From contig JAQQWL010000011.1 in assembly GCA_038363925.1 (NCBI GenBank), positions 7,688,001 to 7,752,000 of the forward strand: DNA of 64,000 bases, read 5' to 3'. Shown here one piece after another: positions 58,536 through 64,000 of the stretch (position 1 is its first letter; the number at the start of each line of letters is the position of its first letter). Under the pieces are notes generated by a model, which saw only the letters and a list, made by a program, of their open reading frames with translations, was not told the origin of the DNA and searched no databases. A program made the translations under genes and the position numbers. The stretch comes from Apiospora phragmitis. Taxonomy: Eukaryota > Ascomycota > Sordariomycetes > Amphisphaeriales > Apiosporaceae.

Positions 58536-59330
58536 GACGTACCCATAAAACCAGGGGAACAGAAAGTAAAGTAAGTATAGTAAAAAAGGGTGGTTCGATG
58601 CGCGGAATGCTGGTGTTGAAGTCGACCGAACCTTCAATTACTTATTAGCCGACCTGATAATGATGCAGCTCAAATCCTCCATCACGTGGTGAGGTGTGGT
58701 GTGCACAGTGTGGTACAGTGCTTCGGACTTCTGGAGCTAAGCAGCTCAGGTACTGGCTCAGGTTCTAGTTGCCGCCGGTGCAGAGTGCAGTGCCCCTCCG
58801 AGGACCCCCTCCACTGCCCACAAGCCCCCCACTACGATTTCCCCGCCGGCTGGGAATTGTTCGTTGCTCGGTGACCCAGCCGATCAAGAAAGAGGCTGGT
58901 GTTCTTGACATCATTCTAGAATCCATATTCGTCCCGTCGTCTGAAGCAAGGAACACGTGAAGTTGCTGCAAGCTGAACCCTGACAGATTTAGCTTTGTCT
59001 GATCTAAACGAATCTTGTCTTGGAGTTGTCTTGCTTGTCTTGTCTTTTTACATATTCTCCGTCGGCGGCTATCCATTGATTTATCACTTCGATCGACTTA
59101 CTGCGGACAACGCAGCAGCCGCAGCAGCTCCACCCAAGCCACCAACCTCGTCCGGCCGGGTAGTGCGAGAGCGAGATCAATTGAAGGAATTTGGATTCGA
59201 ATTTGGGGGCCTCGTAGATACCCGAGAAGACTCTCGTTCAATCTACTCCCAGGGCATCCAGGACTTGAAGCTCGAGTGAACTTGCCATCACTGTCTTATC
59301 ATTCCGTTCATTAGAGTTGCTGCTACAACG
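58536..59330. other. Divergent promoter region
   Basis: Promoters of cox19 (-) and the next secreted-protein gene (+). Short overlapping frames at 58686-59314 show no domain. Confidence 0.45.
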
Positions 59331-60118
59331 ATGCGGACCCAACATGGCGTTCTTGGCATTTTCGTTTCCGCGATAGCACTCTTGCCCGTGCAAGCGCAGC
59401 TTCAATACGTATCGCCGCTGAGTTATGCCGGTGTCCTCGGGAAGGAGGCAGCAATGTCCGACCGATTACAACAGCTGCGACAGCGAGGGGGCTGCTTTCG
59501 CGGGAACCTGCTGCCCGTCTGACCAGCTCTGCGCCCTGGACCAGAACAAACAGCCCGCATGTTGTCCGACCAGGTAAGCTTTCGTTCTTCCCCAACCGCC
59601 GCGATAAAAATATCTCTCACGCACGGTCACTAACTCAACTGCTCTTTTTCAGCGCCATTTGCACGGGAACAGCACCGGCGTCGCAGGGAACTCCGACTCC
59701 TTCGTTTGTGAGCAACTCGCTGTTCAACTTCCCGGCCATCGCCACGTCCTTCTCCAACCAGGGGGCGTGCTCCAGCGCTTGGGACGCGTGTTCCCGCAAC
59801 TACGACGTCTGCACCTCGGGCCTCGCCAGCGGGACGGGCGGGTTCCACGTCACCATCGACGTGCCCGGCGGCGGCGGCACGACCGTCGAGCCGACGCACA
59901 CGACCATCGCGCTGACGGCCGCAACGTCGCTCTGCTCCAGCCTGTCCTCGCAGGCCTGCTACAACCTGCAGCCCAGCGTGTGCAGCCAGACGGGCAATGA
60001 GGCCGGGTTCTACGTCGGCACGGCGCCCGCCAATGCCCAGCCGAGACAAACCCCACCACCTCATATTGCTGGAATCATGGCTGGCGTGGGATTAGGGTTT
60101 CTAGGTGCGCAGTTCTGA
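59331..60118 (+). CDS. Secreted/GPI-type cysteine-rich protein (frame broken)
   Basis: Two exons (59331-59573 and 59653-60118, GTAAGC...TTCAG). Signal peptide MRTQHGVLGIFVSAIALLPV. The N-terminal module is Cys-rich: CPTDYNSCDSEGA, GTCCPSDQLC, PACCPT and AICTGTAP, a pattern common in fungal surface proteins. A second Cys region (SSAWDACSRNYDVC, SQACYNLQPSVC) follows. The protein ends in a hydrophobic segment (HIAGIMAGVGLGFLGAQF) compatible with GPI attachment. The signal peptide and the Cys module lie in different frames: one base is extra near 59445-59455. Repaired length is 235 residues. Function unknown; the module resembles carbohydrate- or wall-associated Cys modules only in spacing. Confidence 0.72.
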
Positions 60119-60773
60119 GCCATGAGATGGCATGGGAGCATTTGTTTGCGAGAAAATATAGCGGGCGATGAAGTGCGGTTGTCAAAATTGAGGTTGCGCA
60201 CCTGTTTGATGACGTATTATGACTGTCACGATAATGTCCTGGTAAATAAAGTATATATTATTATAGCTGGCAAAAAGGGAATTCTTATACTTATCCATCG
60301 TCCTGGGATTTTCCCACAAGAGTTAGTAGCTATGAGTTGCTGTTGAGTGAATATGTAGATTTGAGTATGATAAGAGACAGCGCTAAGAAGTATGACAGTG
60401 GTCGGCATATTTCCACACCGTGCATTTCATTTCATAGCGTTGACCGAAATTCAGTCAACCAAAACGAAACTCAGCTGCAACACCATCGATAGACCGATAT
60501 GGAGAAGGACGGCAGTATAAGCAAATAGATTCTAATAAATCTTTTTCTCGATTATTCACTAGCAGTAAGTGATTTCTAGCAAACTACCCAGGGAAAAGAA
60601 ATGAAAGGCCCTGTTTTCGTGAAATGAATTGAAATGGCTGACGTTGGACCTAGAGAAGCGATGCAAACAAACAGCCGGGCATGCAAGACTACTCCTTGCG
60701 TCATAGCCCCTTTAACTTTTTAGATATTTGTATATCAAGCAATTGAAACCCGTGGCGTCACATAAAACCCAAT
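60119..60773. other. Intergenic region
   Basis: Three-prime UTR of the surface-protein gene and promoter of npr3, AT-rich. No gene seen. Confidence 0.5.
60245..60250 (+). terminator. Candidate poly(A) signal AATAAA
   Basis: AATAAA 127 nt after the stop codon of the Cys-rich surface-protein gene. Confidence 0.4.
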
Positions 60774-63283
60774 ATGGCGGCGCCCGTCCTTCCCAATGCG
60801 TCCAATCTTCTGGGCATAGCTCTCGTGATCAACCGATCTCGCGATGGGCCTCGCTACGTCTTCCACTACCCGCCCCACTTCTCGCCCGACAAGAACCGGC
60901 CGCGGAGTCGCAAGCCCGGCAGCGGCAAGCAGGAGGACGACGAGCTAGAAGAGGACGACGACGAGCTCCTCGACCGCATGACGGAGGCCTCGCACACCGC
61001 CGCCGCCGGCGGGGGCGGCTCGCTGCCCAAGGGCGTCGACCTCGCCAACTGGAACCACGACGACCACCTGGAGACGGAGAGCGGCTCGCAGATCGTGCCG
61101 TGGGAGCACGTCGCCGGGTTCCCGACGCGGGACCTGGAGAGCCTGCTGACCCCGGCGCGGGCCTACCACAAGCGGCTGTTCCAGGTCTCGCTAGACGAGC
61201 AGATTGCCATCTCGTACCCTGTCTACGTGCCGGAGAACGGCTCGTGGAAGAAGAAGAAAAAGAAGAAGCAGCAGCAGAACCAGCTACAGAGTTCGAAAAT
61301 GTCGCGGCCCAGCCTCGCCAGCAAGTCCGGCACGGGCTCCTTCGAGGACGGAGTCGATACCGGTGCTGGGAAATCGTCGTCCACCGAGGCCGTGCCGTCC
61401 ATCTCGATGACCGCGCCTACCCCGCAGATGGAAGCCCGGGACTTACTGGAAGAGGCGGGCAACTCGTCTCCCGCACCGGCCGACGCACAAGACGAGGATA
61501 AGAAGAGTGGGATGACCATGTTCAACCTGGTCTTTGTGCTGGACCCCAAAAAGCACGAGGCCAAGGAGCTCGTCGACACGCTATACTTTCACATCATCAA
61601 GAAGATCAACAAGGCCTACAAGTATGCGCAGCAACGCAATGACTTCGTTTGGAAGGAGTCCAAGAAGATATTGACCTTGAAGGAAAAGGGCAGGGAGGAG
61701 AAGACGCGCATGAGTGTACTGTGGCGCAACATCCTCGAATCTTCATCACTAGCAGCAAGCATCCAGGATATCTACGAAGCCGTTACCGCCAATAGGATCG
61801 CGGCTCTGCAGCTCGAAACGCCGGAGGGAACGGTAACGCATTCCGTGCAGATACCGATGCCATTCTACCTGTCAGACCTGCCATCTACAGATGCCATCGA
61901 CGACGCCGCCGCAGAGCGGTTCAAGGGGCTTTGGATCACCACAGCCAACACCTTTGGCGATGTGTTCGAGACTGGGCACGAGGACCCGTCCTTCCTTGAC
62001 AAGACGTTCGCGTTGCTCCTGCTACAAGATGAGAAGAAAATTGTGGCCGAGCTACAAGCCGACCCCGACGATACCACGGCCGCCATGGTCGAGTTTGTGC
62101 GGCTTTCCAAGCCCACGACCTCATTCCACGCCATCGGCGCCACCACCGTGCTGAGTCCCGCGCAGGTCCGGCGCTACGCCCAGCACTTCATTTTCTGGCG
62201 GCGGGCCATCGCCATCCCTCCCCTGCACGCAAAAGATGTCTACATCCTGTCTCCGAACTGCGACACGACCGGTCTGCCCAAAGCCAGCCAAGCGTGGGCG
62301 CGCGCGTTCCCTCTGGCGCCGCCGCTGCCCAACTTCCTCGCGGAGATATCGGCGGCCCCGCGGCCGTACAAGTATTTCGCGCCCTCCAAGAACCACCGGC
62401 CAACGTACCTGCATATGCTGGCGTGGCTCATGCGCGGCGGGTGGGTGACGCAGCTCTGCACCTTTGCCTATGTCGTCGTGTGGCCCGAGATTCAGTACGA
62501 GGTCGAGTATCAGGCCGAGGCCGATGATATCAGGGATGAGATGAAGGAGGCCTCGCTCTCAGCAACAGAAGATGGCCGGACTTCCTCGGCATCCACTGAC
62601 TCGACGAATACGGGCGGCGGCTCCAATGACGACTCGGCCGCCGCCGACATGACCGCCTCCTCCTTATTCAGGGGATTAGGAACCGAGATCAGATCCCCAC
62701 AAGGCACTTCGCCCGATATCCACAGCAGCAGCCACCGCGTACCTAACACCAGCGCTGCCACCTCGCCCCTCTCCTCGCCCTCGCGGTCCAGCGCCGGCGC
62801 CGACGCTTCCCGGTCCTCCTGGAGAACAGCAGCAGCTTGAGCGCCAGCAACAACCCCAGTGCCTCTGTCACGACGACGACGGCCAACGAAGCCGTAGCCG
62901 AGAAAGCGCGCCTAACCCGGCTCGCGGATCGCGAGTCGCGCGCCCTAGCCGAGCGCGCCGCGGCCCACGCCCGCAAGCCCGTGCCGCAGGCGACGGCGCA
63001 CCCATCGCTCAACACGGCGGCGCCGCACCTCGCGCACCTGACGCCCTACATCATCGCCGACGCCAAGAAGGCGACGGGCCACGACAGCCTCTACCTGAGC
63101 GCCATCGGCCGGCGCTTCCCGGCCGACTCGCGCGCCCGCGCCTGCTGGCCCGTCTTCTGGAAGTACTTCAACGGCCACAGCGCGCTCGAGCGCGTCGCCC
63201 TGCTCGAGGACATGAAGCGCAAGGAGGCCTGGGCCGTCCTCGGCGCCATGAGCGAGTACCTGGTCTGCGTGAGGCACTGGTGA
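60774..63283 (+). CDS. npr3: Nitrogen permease regulator Npr3 (GATOR1/SEACIT subunit)
   Basis: Subunit, with Npr2 and Iml1, of the complex that turns off TORC1 when amino acids or nitrogen are low; acts at the vacuole. Intronless, about 836 residues. The conserved start is MAAPVLPNASNLLGIALVIN followed by RYVFHYPPHF. Other family blocks are MFNLVFVLDPKKHEAKELVD, a basic QLYKYA-type helix (KKINKAYKYAQQRNDF), THSVQIPMPFYLS, and the C-terminal winged-helix/CTD with WKYFNGHSALERVALLEDMK and MSEYLVCVRHW. Long disordered inserts (an acidic run near residue 55, a KKKKKKQQQ stretch, a Ser-rich linker near 610-690) are fungal-typical. One base is missing at about 62814-62820: the last 150 residues, clearly Npr3, are in another frame. 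With it restored the length is exactly 837 codons including the stop. Confidence 0.92.
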
Positions 63284-64000
63284 GGGAAGGAGGGCCCGGC
63301 CAGCTAGCTAGGTAGCTAAAGCAGAAACCATTACAGCTTGTTATGCGGTGACGAGACAAAACATGTGGGATCGAGAGAGAGAAACCTGTTTTGGCGATCT
63401 ATCCCGGTTAGCTGCCCTATTTGATCTACCCGTCCGTCCTGCCCCAAACCTCCTGCCTTCCCCCCTGGCAATTTCCGCGACGATGGTCTGCCGGGTCGGA
63501 TGTTTTGCAAATCTCCCGTCCATCCGCCCGCCCTCGCCGACTTCCCGGTATCTCTTCTCCCACACACTACCCTCCCCATCGTTGATACGCGAACTGTGTC
63601 CCAGTGACGTCAACACCGCGAGGAAAAGAAGAAGCGAGAAAAGAAGTAATTATTTGGAAACGGAATCTGCCACCTTTATTACCTCACTGCGACCAAAGCC
63701 TCGTTTTGGGGGTGGGGGCTTCTCGGTTTACTGGAAACAAACAGCGGGGCCCAAGACATAGACGGATATAATCCAATGCGTGTTACCTACTCCTTCATGT
63801 TCTTTTTCCATCGACCGGGCCGTGGAACCGGTTTGCTGCAGGGGAGGGGGGAAAGCAGTTATAAAAGAGAAAGGAGAGCCTGGCCAGCTATTATATAATG
63901 GTGGAGCAAGGACGATGAGACGAGACAGATCTCAAGGCCGAGGTCGCATGTGTCGAGTTGAGGAGCAAACGAAACATGCTCACTCTCACTCGTTGCCTAC
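63284..64000. other. Intergenic region to window end
   Basis: Downstream of npr3. Short overlapping frames at 63348-63761 (+) and 63331-63616 (-) lack recognisable domains. A TATA-like TTATAAAAG lies near 63861-63869 and could belong to a gene starting beyond the window. Confidence 0.4.

Noticed and set aside
1..64000. CRISPR arrays, insertion sequences, retroelements, rRNA
   Set aside because: No regularly spaced direct repeats, transposase or reverse-transcriptase motifs, terminal inverted repeats or rRNA-like sequence were seen. Repeats present are microsatellites or coding repeats.

Overview
The window is nuclear DNA of a filamentous ascomycete (Pezizomycotina, most likely a Sordariomycete). 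Genes are widely spaced and carry short GT-AG introns with CTAAC/CTGAC-like branch points. Products are typical of the group: Ssr4, a fungal Npr3, a Pth11-like rhodopsin-domain receptor, a cutinase, a tyrosinase and GPI-anchored Ser/Thr-rich proteins. I see no tRNA, rRNA, CRISPR array or intact transposon. All exon coordinates were read by eye from splice signals and reading-frame continuity.

Layout. 2.9-4.9 kb: 6-phosphogluconate dehydrogenase (+). 5.5-7.9 kb: SWI/SNF-RSC subunit Ssr4 (-). 9.9-12.0 kb: GPI-anchored repeat protein (+). 12.8-14.9 kb: Cox17 copper chaperone (+) and an SDR oxidoreductase (+). 16.9-19.0 kb: secreted Cys-rich protein (+) facing the TPR co-chaperone Sgt2 (-). 19.8-23.5 kb: HMT1-type ABC transporter (-). 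23.5-27.5 kb: gene-poor. 27.5-30.9 kb: RING-CH membrane protein (-) and Pth11-like receptor (-). 31.8-34.2 kb: tyrosinase (+) and a small secreted Cys-rich protein (+). 34.9-37.3 kb: a small membrane protein and an orphan protein (+). 37.9-39.9 kb: MCT-family MFS transporter (-). 42.1-44.8 kb: three-LIM paxillin-like protein (+). 46.0-46.4 kb: SUMO (-). 47.7-48.1 kb: Cmc4 (+). 49.1-52.1 kb: Nup84/Nup107 nucleoporin (+). 52.5-55.1 kb: fused succinyl-CoA-ligase-like alpha-beta protein (-). 56.7-57.6 kb: cutinase-family esterase (+). 58.1-58.5 kb: Cox19 (-). 59.3-60.1 kb: secreted or GPI Cys-rich protein (+). 60.8-63.3 kb: Npr3, a GATOR1 subunit (+).

The genes do not form one pathway. Mitochondrial themes recur: three twin-CX9C proteins of the intermembrane space (Cox17, Cmc4, Cox19) and a predicted mitochondrial succinyl-CoA-ligase-like fusion. 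A second group is secreted or surface proteins: tyrosinase, cutinase, two GPI-type proteins and two small Cys-rich proteins.

Three things stand out. First, the HMT1 transporter is spliced in frame to a tail with a consensus PAM2 motif and an RG-rich end, both hallmarks of mRNA-binding regulators. Second, the succinyl-CoA ligase homologue joins alpha- and beta-type halves, and its nucleotide-grasp region appears eroded. Third, at least 14 single-base frame breaks, several in homopolymers, interrupt otherwise conserved genes, including normally essential ones (SUMO, a nucleoporin, Ssr4). This points to assembly indel errors rather than mass pseudogenisation, and automatic gene models here will be broken.
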